From positions 434,001 through 498,000 of the forward strand of contig JAHREI010000002.1 of assembly GCA_021733665.1 (NCBI GenBank): a DNA stretch of 64,000 bases. The letters run 5' to 3'. The notes below the pieces were generated by a model that had not been told where the DNA came from, searched no databases, and saw only the letters and a list, made by a program, of their open reading frames with translations. Source of the DNA: Bacillus subtilis. GTDB taxonomy: Bacteria > Pseudomonadota > Alphaproteobacteria > Rhizobiales > Rhizobiaceae. Position 1 is the first letter of the stretch. Each line of letters starts with the position of its first letter. Shown here piece by piece: positions 28,339 to 36,706 of the stretch. A program made the translations under genes and the position numbers.

Positions 28339-28397
28339 TCTGGTGTATCATTAACCAGTATTTTTCTAGTCTAACAAAAAATAAATTACACAGGTGT

Positions 28398-28458
28398 AAA
28401 ATAGACAGTTCTCAGTTATGAGTTCCGCCTCCGGAACAATATTGAAACTGTCTATTTT
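28398..28458 (+). repeat. Nested inverted repeat at the diguanylate cyclase start
   Basis: AAAATAGACAGTT (28398-28410) and AACTGTCTATTTT (28446-28458) are a perfect 13-bp pair. Inside them GTTCCG (28422) pairs with CGGAAC (28432) around a 4-nt loop. One candidate start codon (28418) lies inside and another (28460) directly after the outer arm. It may be an RNA switch or thermometer over the start, or a DNA operator. Confidence 0.6.
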
Positions 28459-29632
28459 CATGCCTTCATTGGATTACCACACTTTATTCATCATCCTGAT
28501 TATGAATGCCGCGATTGTGGCGGTAATCTGGGGTGGTATTGCACTTGCTTATCGTGATTTCTATGCTGCCAGACACTGGATGGCAGGATCACTGCTAACA
28601 TGCTTCGGTGCATTACTGCTTCTTTTACAATACTATATTGGTGGTGATTTTCCGTCTGTTGCCGGTAATTTTCTGATTATTGCAGGGTTTTGGCTGTTTT
28701 ATATCGGCCTGTTGGCTTTTTATCGCAGTAATATCCGCAGTATTTTGTTGCAGCTTTGCATTATTATGACGCTCAGCTTGTTGGCTGCACTCGCAGAGTA
28801 CAGCAACTGGCTCTGGCTTGCTGCGGTGCATGGCATGACTTATCTGGCTGCTCTGTTTTGCATGCTCGTTTATCTGCTATCACGCAGCAACAAAAGTCCC
28901 GGAGCATATGTCTGTATTGTTTCTGTTTCTTTGGGGATTTTTTGTCAGATTTACAATCTTTATCTTACCTACCGTATTGCCGCTAAAGATATTGATATTT
29001 CATACTTTCTGACACTCTATTCATATAATTTTCTGGTGATGCAGTTCAGCGCCGGTCTGCTGACATTCGGCTTTTTCATCCTCACGATTGATGCTCTGCG
29101 TAAGGAAGTTGAACGCCTTGCCGGTGTAGATGATCTGACAGGTTTGCCAACCCGCAAGCGTTTTAATGATGTGCTGAGCCTTGCCGATCAGCAGTTCAAA
29201 GATAATGAAACGCCTTATGCCTTGCTGCTGATCGACGTAGATTATTTCAAGAGTTTCAATGACGATATGGGGCATCGCGCAGGTGATGTGATCCTGAAGC
29301 ATTTTGGCAAGACGGTCTCATCATTGCTCAAAGTCCGGCAAATTATGAGCCGTCATGGCGGTGATGAGTTTTGTATTCTTTTGCCAGCCAGCACTAAAGA
29401 ACAGGCTGAAACCTTAGCGAAGCGTATCAAAGAGAAGCTATCAGCGGTACCGATTACGGTTAATACCAAGCCGGTATTCATAACGGTGAGCATTGGTATT
29501 GCAATGCGCAATTCCGAAACACATGAGACATTAGCCGCAGATATATTCGATGAAGCTGACAAGGCCTTATATCAGGTGAAGCGCAACGGGCGTGACGGCT
29601 ATGCGTTTTATCACGCGGCTGTCTGTGCATAG
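28418..29632 (+). CDS. Membrane diguanylate cyclase (GGDEF)
   Basis: It makes the second messenger c-di-GMP from two GTP. The N-terminal half (to about residue 225) consists of around seven hydrophobic helices, a possible membrane sensor. The C-terminal half is a GGDEF domain with DDLTGLPTRKRFND, LLIDVDYFKSFND and an intact RHGGDEF active site. The inhibitory RxxD site ahead of it is absent (RQIM), so product inhibition is not expected. The start is unclear: ATG 28418, TTG 28442 and ATG 28460 are in frame, and a nested hairpin covers this stretch. The gene stands alone. Confidence 0.9.
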   Translation: MSSASGTILKLSIFMPSLDYHTLFIILIMNAAIVAVIWGGIALAYRDFYAARHWMAGSLLTCFGALLLLLQYYIGGDFPSVAGNFLIIAGFWLFYIGLLAFYRSNIRSILLQLCIIMTLSLLAALAEYSNWLWLAAVHGMTYLAALFCMLVYLLSRSNKSPGAYVCIVSVSLGIFCQIYNLYLTYRIAAKDIDISYFLTLYSYNFLVMQFSAGLLTFGFFILTIDALRKEVERLAGVDDLTGLPTRKRFNDVLSLADQQFKDNETPYALLLIDVDYFKSFNDDMGHRAGDVILKHFGKTVSSLLKVRQIMSRHGGDEFCILLPASTKEQAETLAKRIKEKLSAVPITVNTKPVFITVSIGIAMRNSETHETLAADIFDEADKALYQVKRNGRDGYAFYHAAVCA

Positions 29633-29642
29633 TGCCAATAAA

Positions 29643-29666
29643 AACCCCTGCCATGAAGGCAGGGTT
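29643..29666. terminator. Hairpin between the GGDEF gene and bp26
   Basis: CCCTGCC and GGCAGGG form a short stem with a 5-nt loop between two convergent genes, about 10 bp after the GGDEF stop. There is no clear T-tract, so it is probably a weak terminator. Confidence 0.5.
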
Positions 29667-29692
29667 CTAAGTGTTGTATAATGTGTCTTATA

Positions 29693-30454
29693 TTACTGTG
29701 TGATTTCGAATTTCACAGTAACATTCACATTGTAGCTGTTTTCACCTGCTGAAAGCGGCACGGAGTCACTGGCAGGTTCTGCTGCGATTGCAATCATCTT
29801 GGTGCGCGCCATTGGCATCGGACGGCCATTGTTTACATATTCGGTAATTTCAAGCACGCGGCCAACTTTTGCACCCGCAGTTTCGGTCAGGATTTTAGCC
29901 TTTTCCATGGCATTTTCCATTGCCTTTTTACGGGCATCCATCAGAGCTTTTGACGGATCATCATTAACAAAACGCAGGCCGCCGCTCTGGTTTACGCCGA
30001 GATCAATAGATTTATCCAGCAGATCGCCAACCTTATTGAGGTCACGTACGCGAACAGTCAGGCCGTTGGTCACATTATAACCGATGATTTTAGGCGCTTT
30101 CAGGCCGTTTTTATCATTCGGATAGGTATAAGTCGGCTGAATATTGACGCCGGAAGTCTGCAGATCACGGTCTTCGATACCGGCTTCTTTCATCGCGCCG
30201 AGTACTTTCGACATTGCTTTGTTGTTATCTGTCAAAGCTTCACGTGCAGTTTTAGCTTCACGCAGAACGCTCAGATCAAGAATGGCCATATCCGGTGCGG
30301 CCTGAACTTCACCTTCACCGGTGACGACAACGAATGTCTGCTGTTTTTCTGACACATTTTTCTCCTGAGCAAAGGCTGGCTGTGAAAGCGCTCCGGCCAT
30401 AGAAACCGCAATAAATGCAGAAGCGAGAAGGGCGGCTGTTTTACGATGTGTCAT
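29693..30454 (-). CDS. bp26: BP26/Omp28-type periplasmic protein (SIMPL domain)
   Basis: This 253-aa SIMPL (DUF541) protein is collinear with the Brucella periplasmic immunogen BP26, for example VTGEGEVQAAPDMAILDLSV and KEAGIEDRDLQTSGVNIQP near residues 45-130 and AGENSYNVNVTVKFEI at the end. A signal peptide (to about residue 30, AFA-QE) sends it to the periplasm. BP26 assembles into large channel-like rings; a role in oxidative or envelope stress is proposed, but no enzyme activity is known. The strong match is a main reason to place this genome in Brucellaceae. ATG 30454 follows AGGAGAAACT. Confidence 0.94.
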   Translation of the reverse strand: MTHRKTAALLASAFIAVSMAGALSQPAFAQEKNVSEKQQTFVVVTGEGEVQAAPDMAILDLSVLREAKTAREALTDNNKAMSKVLGAMKEAGIEDRDLQTSGVNIQPTYTYPNDKNGLKAPKIIGYNVTNGLTVRVRDLNKVGDLLDKSIDLGVNQSGGLRFVNDDPSKALMDARKKAMENAMEKAKILTETAGAKVGRVLEITEYVNNGRPMPMARTKMIAIAAEPASDSVPLSAGENSYNVNVTVKFEITQ

Positions 30455-30537
30455 AGTTTCTCCTGATAATGAAATCGGTTTAACTGCTATATTTCAATAG
30501 ATTACGGAAGTTTTAGGGCTAAAAGCAGGCAATCTAT

Positions 30538-30978
30538 TTATTGTTTTGTGACAGGCATAAATTCCTTACACAGTGGCAGTAAATAATTTTCTGTGAGTGG
30601 TGCCAGTGGCAAATCTACTTTTTGCAGCGGATCAACCCAGACAATTTCCTCAATTTCCGCCGCTTTTGCGACCGGCTGATTGAGGGCAATGCGGAATATT
30701 TCAGCTTCAACTGTAAAGCCCGGTTCATTGGCTGCGGGGGCAGAGAAGGCGCCCACATAATGCGCCTGATCTTCGGCAATTGTTAGCCCCAGTTCTTCAT
30801 GTAACTCGCGCTGTAAAGCTGCCACCGGCGATTCACCATTTTCGATTTTCCCGCCAGCCTGCATGAAAGCCGACGTCCCCGCTTTGCGCACCAGCAAAAT
30901 CCGGTTATCCGGAGCCATCAATATTGCTGCTGCAATATGAATGCGTTTAACCGGTGTTGTTTGTGCAGTCGTGGACAT
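30538..30978 (-). CDS. Nudix hydrolase
   Basis: The 146-aa protein carries one Nudix box, GKIENGESPVAALQRELHEEL near residues 46-66, meeting the GX5EX7REUXEEXGU pattern. These enzymes split nucleoside diphosphates linked to another group, such as oxidised dNTPs or ADP-ribose. The substrate is not evident. Start 30978 (MSTTAQT) has CAGGAAT upstream; a start at 31023 would add 15 residues of unlikely sequence. It stands alone upstream of bp26 in the same direction, 83 bp apart. Confidence 0.9.
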   Translation of the reverse strand: MSTTAQTTPVKRIHIAAAILMAPDNRILLVRKAGTSAFMQAGGKIENGESPVAALQRELHEELGLTIAEDQAHYVGAFSAPAANEPGFTVEAEIFRIALNQPVAKAAEIEEIVWVDPLQKVDLPLAPLTENYLLPLCKEFMPVTKQ

Positions 30979-31446
30979 AGGATGAAATTCCTGAAATGCT
31001 GGATACAGAATGAGTGGCTTCAATACATAGCCCGCTCTTTATAGCGATGCGCGGATGAAGCCCAGATGAATGATTTTCTTTATTATAGTCTGATTTGAGC
31101 AAAAATCTTCAAGCGTCAGGCAACGAAATGCTCTTTCGCGCATTATTGAGCAAAATACCGCAGAGAATAAGCAATTCAGTAGAATGCATTTTTTCGTGAT
31201 TGCCGCTAAAATTAGCTACTGAGTAAAATTTTCTGCAAGCATTCAAAATTAGGAATTTATTTTTGCATTCTGAGTTTCCGCAGGCGCAAATATATCTGTG
31301 ACGTTCCAACCTGTCATGACATCTTAATCGCAACACGGACTGCATATCCAAACTGCACCGTAGAACAGTCAGGCACAGATAATAAGTGCTCTTTGATTAT
31401 GGAAGAAGCCTTTGCAATCAAGGGTTTCATAAAAAGGACAGGTAAT
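30979..31446. other. Gene-free interval upstream of the cystine transporter
   Basis: About 470 bp of AT-rich sequence between the divergent Nudix and tcyJ genes. No ORF with ribosome binding site and recognisable product is seen. It must carry the tcyJLN promoter, but I can name no operator. Confidence 0.45.
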
Positions 31447-32238
31447 ATGAGCTGGTTTAAGTCTATTCTTGCAGTTGGCGTGTTGCAGACAGCCGTTCTT
31501 GGTTCCGGCGTTATGACCAGCCAGTCTTTCGCTGATGCGGCGCTAGACCGGATCAAAGCCGAAGGTGTTCTGAAAATTGGTACTGAAGGCACCTATGCGC
31601 CGTTCACCTATCATGACAAAGACGGCAAGCTGGTTGGTTTTGACGTGGAAATCGGTCAGGAAATCGCCAAGCGTCTTGGTGTTGAAGCCAAATTCCTTGA
31701 AGGTAAATGGGACGGTCTGATAGCCGGTCTCGATGCCAACCGCTATGATGCCGTGATCAATCAGGTCGGCATTACACCGGAGCGCCAGAAGAAATATAAT
31801 TTCTCTGAACCTTATATTGCATCCAAAGCCGTGCTGATCGTGAAAACCGGCAATACAGATATCAAGAAGTTTGAAGATCTGAAGGGGCGTAAAGCTGCCC
31901 AGTCTCTGAGCAGTAACTACGGTAAAATCGCCCGTGAATATGGCGCAGAGATCGTTGCCAATGACGGTTTTGACCAGTCCGTTCAGTTGGTTCTGAGCGG
32001 CCGTGCGGAAGCGACTGTTAATGCCAGCCTGTCTTTCCTCGACTTCAAAAAACAGAAACCTGATGTGCCGCTGGAAGTTGCAGCCGAGCTTGAAAATGCT
32101 GACCGTTCCGGCGTGTTGCTGCGCAAGGGTGAAGAAGACCTGCTGGCTGAAGTTAATAAGGCGCTTGAGCAGATCAAAAGCGATGGCACCTATGCCAAAA
32201 TCTCCGAAAAATACTTCGGTGCAGACGTCTCTAAATAA
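31447..32238 (+). CDS. tcyJ: Cystine ABC transporter, periplasmic binding protein
   Basis: This 263-aa family 3 solute-binding protein follows E. coli TcyJ (FliY) along its length: GTEGTYAPFTYHDKDGKLVGFDVEI near residues 38-62, WDGLIAGLDANRYDAVINQVG, and AQSLSSNYGKIAREYGA near 153. A signal peptide (to about residue 27, SFA-DA) exports it. It captures cystine, and possibly diaminopimelate, and delivers it to TcyL. Start 31447 follows AAAGGACAGG; the frame is open further upstream but without the signal peptide form. A stable hairpin separates it from the permease gene, which would favour more binding protein than permease. Confidence 0.9.
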   Translation: MSWFKSILAVGVLQTAVLGSGVMTSQSFADAALDRIKAEGVLKIGTEGTYAPFTYHDKDGKLVGFDVEIGQEIAKRLGVEAKFLEGKWDGLIAGLDANRYDAVINQVGITPERQKKYNFSEPYIASKAVLIVKTGNTDIKKFEDLKGRKAAQSLSSNYGKIAREYGAEIVANDGFDQSVQLVLSGRAEATVNASLSFLDFKKQKPDVPLEVAAELENADRSGVLLRKGEEDLLAEVNKALEQIKSDGTYAKISEKYFGADVSK

Positions 32239-32287
32239 GTTTTTCTCCCAAGAGCAGTTTCCTCAAAAACTGCGACTTTGAAAGGAA

Positions 32288-32316
32288 AAAGCCGGCGGTC
32301 ACAGATCGCCGGCTTT
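32288..32316 (+). terminator. Intra-operon hairpin between tcyJ and tcyL
   Basis: AAAGCCGGCG and CGCCGGCTTT form a perfect 10-bp stem about 50 bp after tcyJ, with CCGCG rather than a T-run after it. It probably acts as a partial terminator or 3' stabiliser, raising tcyJ over tcyLN. Confidence 0.6.
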
Positions 32317-32398
32317 CCGCGCCCGCAAATGAGGGCCGGAACCAGTGAAAATTACATAAGTCCGCTTGAGGGGCAACAAACATAGCGGGGACGCATAA

Positions 32399-33079
32399 AT
32401 GGCTGACATTTTATCTCTGATGCTTGACTCTTTAGGGCCGCTTTTATGGGCTGCTCTGATCTTTACTATTCCGCTGACATTGCTGTCGTTTCTGTTTGGC
32501 ACCACACTCGGGCTGTTTGTAGCGCTTATAAGGCTGTTTGCGCCGCGCCCGATTGCTGCGATTGTCAATTTCTATGTCTGGCTGATCCGCGGCACGCCGC
32601 TGCTGGTGCAGCTGTTCCTGATCTTCTACGGCCTGCCAAGTCTTGGTGTTACGCTGGATGCATTTCCGGCAGCATTAATCGGCTTTACCCTGAGTATCGG
32701 CGCGTATTCCTCTGAGATTTTCCGCGGTGTTATTGTGGCAGTGCCAAAAGGGCAGTGGGAAGCCGCCTATGCAACGGGTATGACGTGGGGGCAGGCGATG
32801 CGCCGCACAATCCTGCCGCAAGCAGCGCCCAATGCCGTACCGCCATTGTCCAACAGCTTTATCTCTCTGGTGAAAGATACCTCGCTGGCCGCAGCCATTA
32901 CTGTGCCGGAAATGTTTCAGGTCGCGCAGCGCATCGTTGCAGTCACTTATGAGCCGCTGATCCTCTATGTTGAGGCTGCACTGCTCTATCTGGCGCTCAG
33001 CTCTGTACTGTCTTATTTGCAAACCCGTCTGGAAGCACGGCTGAAACGTTATGGCGGCTTTCTGGAGGTCCGTTCATGA
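32399..33079 (+). CDS. tcyL: Cystine ABC transporter, permease
   Basis: The 226-aa inner-membrane permease of the HisM/QM class has about five helices. It matches E. coli TcyL, including FYVWLIRGTPLLVQLFLIFYG near residues 58-78 and the EAA loop (GQWEAAYATGMTWGQAMRRTI near 118-138) that contacts the ATPase. LPPLSNSFISLVKDTSLAA-like sequence follows. It forms a homodimer with TcyN in the membrane. The stop overlaps the tcyN start by 4 bp (ATGA). The ATG follows GGGGACGCATAA. Confidence 0.9.
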   Translation: MADILSLMLDSLGPLLWAALIFTIPLTLLSFLFGTTLGLFVALIRLFAPRPIAAIVNFYVWLIRGTPLLVQLFLIFYGLPSLGVTLDAFPAALIGFTLSIGAYSSEIFRGVIVAVPKGQWEAAYATGMTWGQAMRRTILPQAAPNAVPPLSNSFISLVKDTSLAAAITVPEMFQVAQRIVAVTYEPLILYVEAALLYLALSSVLSYLQTRLEARLKRYGGFLEVRS

Positions 33080-33855
33080 TGATCGAACTGAAGAATATTG
33101 TTAAAAAATTCGGTGACAACACCGTTCTCAATGACATCTCGCTCTCTATTGCCGAGGGTAGTGTGACGGCTTTTATCGGTCCTTCCGGTGCAGGAAAAAG
33201 CACATTGTTGCGTTGCCTCAATCTGCTGGAAGTGCCGACCTCCGGTTCCATTGAAATCGCCGGAGACAGACTGAGCTTTGAGCCGGAGCGCAAAACCAGC
33301 CAGAAGGATATTCATCTGATCCGCCGTCATTCCGGTATGGTGTTTCAGAACTTTCAGCTGTTTCCGCATCGTACCGTCACGGAGAATATTACCGAAGGTC
33401 TGATTACTGTTCAGAAATGGCCGAAGCAAAAAGCGCGCGAACGGGCGATGCAATTGCTGGAGAAAGTAGGACTGTCCCAGAAGGCAGATGCCTGGCCTGC
33501 AACGCTCTCCGGTGGCCAGCAGCAGCGTGTTGCTATAGCCCGTGCTTTGGCGCCATCACCTAAAGTCCTGCTCTGCGATGAGCCGACATCAGCGCTTGAT
33601 CCGGAACTTTCCGGTGAGGTGGTCGATGTGCTGGCGCAACTGGCAAAAGAGGGAACCACAATGATTATGGTGACCCATGATTTGCGGCTGGCATCGCGAA
33701 TTGCGGAGGATGTGTTGTTTATCGATAATGGCGTGATTGTCGAGCGCGGCACAGCACAGGCAATCTTCCGTTCACCACAACAAGAACGCACCCGCCGCTT
33801 CGTCAATACACTGACCCATGAAGGGCAGGGTTTCAGTCAGGGAGCTGGTATTTAA
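33076..33855 (+). CDS. tcyN: Cystine ABC transporter, ATP-binding protein
   Basis: The 259-aa ABC ATPase has Walker A GPSGAGKST near residue 36, the Q-loop VFQNFQLFPH near 91, signature LSGGQQQRVAIARAL near 145, Walker B VLLCDEPTSALDP near 167 and the His switch MVTHDL near 200. It energises cystine uptake by TcyJ and TcyL. The second codon is also ATG (MMIEL). It overlaps tcyL, and the operon ends at a strong terminator. All catalytic motifs are intact. Confidence 0.92.
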   Translation: MMIELKNIVKKFGDNTVLNDISLSIAEGSVTAFIGPSGAGKSTLLRCLNLLEVPTSGSIEIAGDRLSFEPERKTSQKDIHLIRRHSGMVFQNFQLFPHRTVTENITEGLITVQKWPKQKARERAMQLLEKVGLSQKADAWPATLSGGQQQRVAIARALAPSPKVLLCDEPTSALDPELSGEVVDVLAQLAKEGTTMIMVTHDLRLASRIAEDVLFIDNGVIVERGTAQAIFRSPQQERTRRFVNTLTHEGQGFSQGAGI

Positions 33856-33903
33856 CTTTGTTCAAAGCATTAAATATGCAATATAATATATTGATTAAAT
33901 TAA

Positions 33904-33935
33904 AAAATCCTGCAATTACGTGATTGCAGGATTTT
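33904..33935. terminator. Bidirectional terminator after tcyN
   Basis: AAAATCCTGCAAT and ATTGCAGGATTTT form a perfect 13-bp stem with a 6-nt loop, flanked by T on both strands. It separates tcyN from the convergent gene at 33975. Confidence 0.9.
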
Positions 33936-33974
33936 AATTCAGCACGATGTCTGTATTGATTTGAATACTATTTT

Positions 33975-35108
33975 TTAATCCACCTGATCGCTGTCGACCT
34001 CATTCTCGGCTTTGGCAAACACGTCAACATCTTCATTCTTACCGGATTCAACGGTAAATTCGCGCTGATACAAACGGTCTTTGTTCTTGGCCACAGCGAT
34101 ATAATCACCGGCAGCCAGCACCAGCGATGCATAGGCGCTCACGCTTTCAAAAACGATATCACCATTGGTATTGACGATATTCCATGACGTATCCGCCAGT
34201 GCTTCACCGCCGACATCGCGCAACAATTTCAAAGTCACTTCGGCCGCATTATGCTCAACAGTTGCTTCTGTCAGTTTACCAGCACTCACTACGATTTCAG
34301 CACGGATTGTTGCATTGGCGCTGCCGTAATTGGAAACCACATGATAGGTGCCGCTATTGAGGCGCACCACGGTATTGGGTTTGATATTCGGCACGATCAG
34401 CGAGCGCTCATTCCCTTCATCATCGTTCTCATAGATGGAAAAGCGCAGGAATTTATCCGAGATTTCCTTACCGTCCGGCAACTTAGCGCTGAGCTTCAAA
34501 CCACCGGCATCAAGGATCAGCTTCTCATGGCGGCTGGCGTTGCGGATTGTAATGCGTTTGGTCGCGCCCGCACGGCCAAAGCTGGCATGAACCAGATAAC
34601 TGCCTTGGGGCAGGGAAAAACTCGCTGTACCGCCTGTTGCAGTTGCAATCAACGGCAGTTTGTCTTCAGCATTCGGTTCCGGTGAGAAGATACGCCAGAC
34701 CAGACCTTTTTCCAGGGGCATGCTGTCTGGTGTCAGTTGCGCTTCTAGCAGCAATTCATTCTGGTTTGCCAGTGGTGCATTTTGCGGTGCACGCGGATCA
34801 GCATAAGGTGTAATGCCAGCAGCAGGTGAGGCGGGGGACATAATCGCGCCGGTTGGCGGTGTGCTGCTATCCGGTGCTTCGCCTTCAGGCACAGAGATTT
34901 TCGGCAATTGTAGCTTGTCAAATTGTGCACCCGGCACAACGCGCATGGAGAACCCCTCCTGCGGCTGCGATAAATCCTGAGCCAGTGCCGAACCGGTGAA
35001 AATCAGGCTCGTTGAAATCAACGCGACAGCACAAAGGCTCCGGCTATGCGCATAATATGCGCTATGAGCGGATCGTTTTCTGGCATGCTGAACAGGGCGG
35101 GATTTCAT
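33975..35108 (-). CDS. Secreted protein of unknown function with repeated beta domains
   Basis: The 377-aa protein has a long basic N-terminus, a hydrophobic signal segment (about residues 25-43, ending ALA-QD) and a Pro/Ala-rich linker to about 110. Then come three or four repeats built around a G-x-Y-x-V strand: GSYLVHASFGRAGATKRITI, GTYHVVSNYGSANATIRAE and GDYIAVAKNKDRLYQREFTV. This pattern resembles carboxypeptidase-regulatory or Ig-like folds found on the periplasmic side. The tail is acidic. I do not recognise a named family. It stands alone between a shared terminator and a divergent nitroreductase promoter. Confidence 0.75.
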   Translation of the reverse strand: MKSRPVQHARKRSAHSAYYAHSRSLCAVALISTSLIFTGSALAQDLSQPQEGFSMRVVPGAQFDKLQLPKISVPEGEAPDSSTPPTGAIMSPASPAAGITPYADPRAPQNAPLANQNELLLEAQLTPDSMPLEKGLVWRIFSPEPNAEDKLPLIATATGGTASFSLPQGSYLVHASFGRAGATKRITIRNASRHEKLILDAGGLKLSAKLPDGKEISDKFLRFSIYENDDEGNERSLIVPNIKPNTVVRLNSGTYHVVSNYGSANATIRAEIVVSAGKLTEATVEHNAAEVTLKLLRDVGGEALADTSWNIVNTNGDIVFESVSAYASLVLAAGDYIAVAKNKDRLYQREFTVESGKNEDVDVFAKAENEVDSDQVD

Positions 35109-35312
35109 AAGCCGGTACTCATTTGAATTTCATAGTCACAGTCGTTAAACTTTGACCGCAGTGTAAAGGCATTTTCAAGGCTGATAGTGTTAAAATGTCA
35201 TGAGTTTGCATTAAACACACATATAACTGCATCCGGCCTCTGTCTTTAAAGCTGCGAATTAGCAATAAAGACATGCTTATAGTGCCAGTGAACAGAATGA
35301 ACAGGAAATAAA

Positions 35313-35906
35313 GTGTCGGATCTCATTGATTTCTTTAAAACCCGTAGTTCCACCCCGATTGTAGGTCTGATTGAGCCTGCACCATCCGCAGAGGAACTGA
35401 CAGAGATTCTGACAATTGCCTCCCGCGTACCGGATCACGGTAAGCTTAATCCGTGGCGCTTTATCATTTATTGCGGCGACGCGCGTATTCAGATCGGTGA
35501 GATGCTGGCAGAACGCGCTGCACAGCGCGCTGCGGAAAATAATGAAGAGTTCTCCGACAGCCATCGCGAAAAAGAGTTGAAGCGCTTTTCCCGTGCGCCG
35601 CTTGTTATTGGTGTGGTTTGCAGCCCGCGTGACACGCATCGTATTCCGGAATGGGAACAATTCCTGTCCACCGGTGCTTGCGCTATGCAGCTTTGCAATG
35701 CTGCCAATGCGCTGGGTTATGGCAGCAACTGGATCACCAACTGGTATTCCGATGATGAAGAAGGTAAGCGCCTGCTCGGCGTTGCGCCTCATGAAAAAGT
35801 AGCAGGTTTTGTCCATATCGGCACACCAAAAGCCGCAGCACCGGATCGTCCGCGCCCTGAATTGCAATCCGTTGTGAGCGAATATACAGGCCCGTATCAG
35901 GGCTGA
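35313..35906 (+). CDS. Nitroreductase family protein (YdjA-like)
   Basis: The 197-aa FMN-dependent reductase has an opening DFFKTRSSTPIVGL, the flavin-site segment ASRVPDHGKLNPWRF near residues 44-58, and SNWITNWYSDDEEGKRLLG near 135-153, the pattern of the small YdjA/TcmO-type nitroreductases. It reduces quinones, nitro compounds or enals with NAD(P)H. The start is GTG 35313 behind ACAGGAAATAAA. A flavin reductase gene follows 36 bp downstream, so the two probably form one transcript. Confidence 0.9.
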   Translation: MSDLIDFFKTRSSTPIVGLIEPAPSAEELTEILTIASRVPDHGKLNPWRFIIYCGDARIQIGEMLAERAAQRAAENNEEFSDSHREKELKRFSRAPLVIGVVCSPRDTHRIPEWEQFLSTGACAMQLCNAANALGYGSNWITNWYSDDEEGKRLLGVAPHEKVAGFVHIGTPKAAAPDRPRPELQSVVSEYTGPYQG

Positions 35907-35942
35907 TTTTGCGATTAGAGTGAAAAGAACAGAGATTTTCTG

Positions 35943-36548
35943 ATGTTTTATGAGCCGCAAAAAGGCCATGGCCTGCCGCACAATCCGCTCAAGGCCATTG
36001 TTGCACCGCGCCCGATCGGCTGGATCGGAACACGCTCAAAAGAGGGGGCTTTGAACCTTGCCCCCTATTCATTTTTTAATATTGTCTGCGATACGCCGCC
36101 TTTGCTGATGTTCAGCTCTTCCGGCTATAAAGACAGCGTGGCTTTTATCGAAGAAACGCGTGAATTTACCGCTAATATGGTGGGCGAACATCTGGCAAAA
36201 CAGATGAATGCAACATCGGTTAATGCACCGCGCGGCGTCAGCGAGTTCGATTATGCCGGCCTGACTGCCGCACCTTGCGAGCAAATTCAGGCGCCACGCG
36301 TGGCTGAAGCCTATGCGTCGCTGGAATGCGTTGCGGTTGATATCCGCCAGCTAAAGGGCAGGGATGGCGCCCTTGCTGATGCCTATATGGTGATTGGTGA
36401 GGTTGTCGGCGTGCATATTGATGAGACTATCCTTGTCGACGGATTGATTGATATCACCAAGTCCAGACCGGTCACGCGTCTCGGTTATATGGATTTTGCC
36501 ACAACTGATGAGGTTTATCAGATGTTCCGCCCCAAATGGGGCGAATAA
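35943..36548 (+). CDS. Flavin reductase-like (FMN-binding split barrel) protein
   Basis: This 201-aa protein of the DIM6/NTAB flavin reductase group opens with KAIVAPRPIGWIGTRSKEG near residues 17-35 and NLAPYSFFNIVCDTPPLL near 39-56, which bind FMN. EFTANMVGEHLAKQMN is the usual middle helix. Members reduce flavin for a partner oxygenase or act themselves as oxidoreductases. The upstream nitroreductase gene is the likely functional neighbour. The substrate is unknown. Confidence 0.88.
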   Translation: MFYEPQKGHGLPHNPLKAIVAPRPIGWIGTRSKEGALNLAPYSFFNIVCDTPPLLMFSSSGYKDSVAFIEETREFTANMVGEHLAKQMNATSVNAPRGVSEFDYAGLTAAPCEQIQAPRVAEAYASLECVAVDIRQLKGRDGALADAYMVIGEVVGVHIDETILVDGLIDITKSRPVTRLGYMDFATTDEVYQMFRPKWGE

Positions 36549-36666
36549 TCTGTTTTAGAGCGGCTCCGGTTTTTATTGAATCGCAAGGCCGCTCTAATTT
36601 GTTGTTTTTACGCATTATCCGACGCAAAACTGCTTCGCACTTTTGCTGGAAATGCTTTAGCAATTA

Positions 36667-36706
36667 CAGGCCGGAAGATAGAAATCTTATTTTCCGGCCT
36701 GTTTTG
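36667..36706 (+). terminator. Terminator overlapping the mazG 3' end
   Basis: CAGGCCGGAA and TTCCGGCCTG form a 10-bp stem followed by TTTTGCTTT on the plus strand. It terminates the nitroreductase/flavin reductase unit. The stem reaches into the last codons of the convergent mazG gene. Confidence 0.75.

Noticed and set aside
35277-35981. 234-codon minus-strand frame opposite the nitroreductase gene
   Set aside because: No ribosome binding site and no domain pattern; the plus-strand nitroreductase and flavin reductase are well supported.
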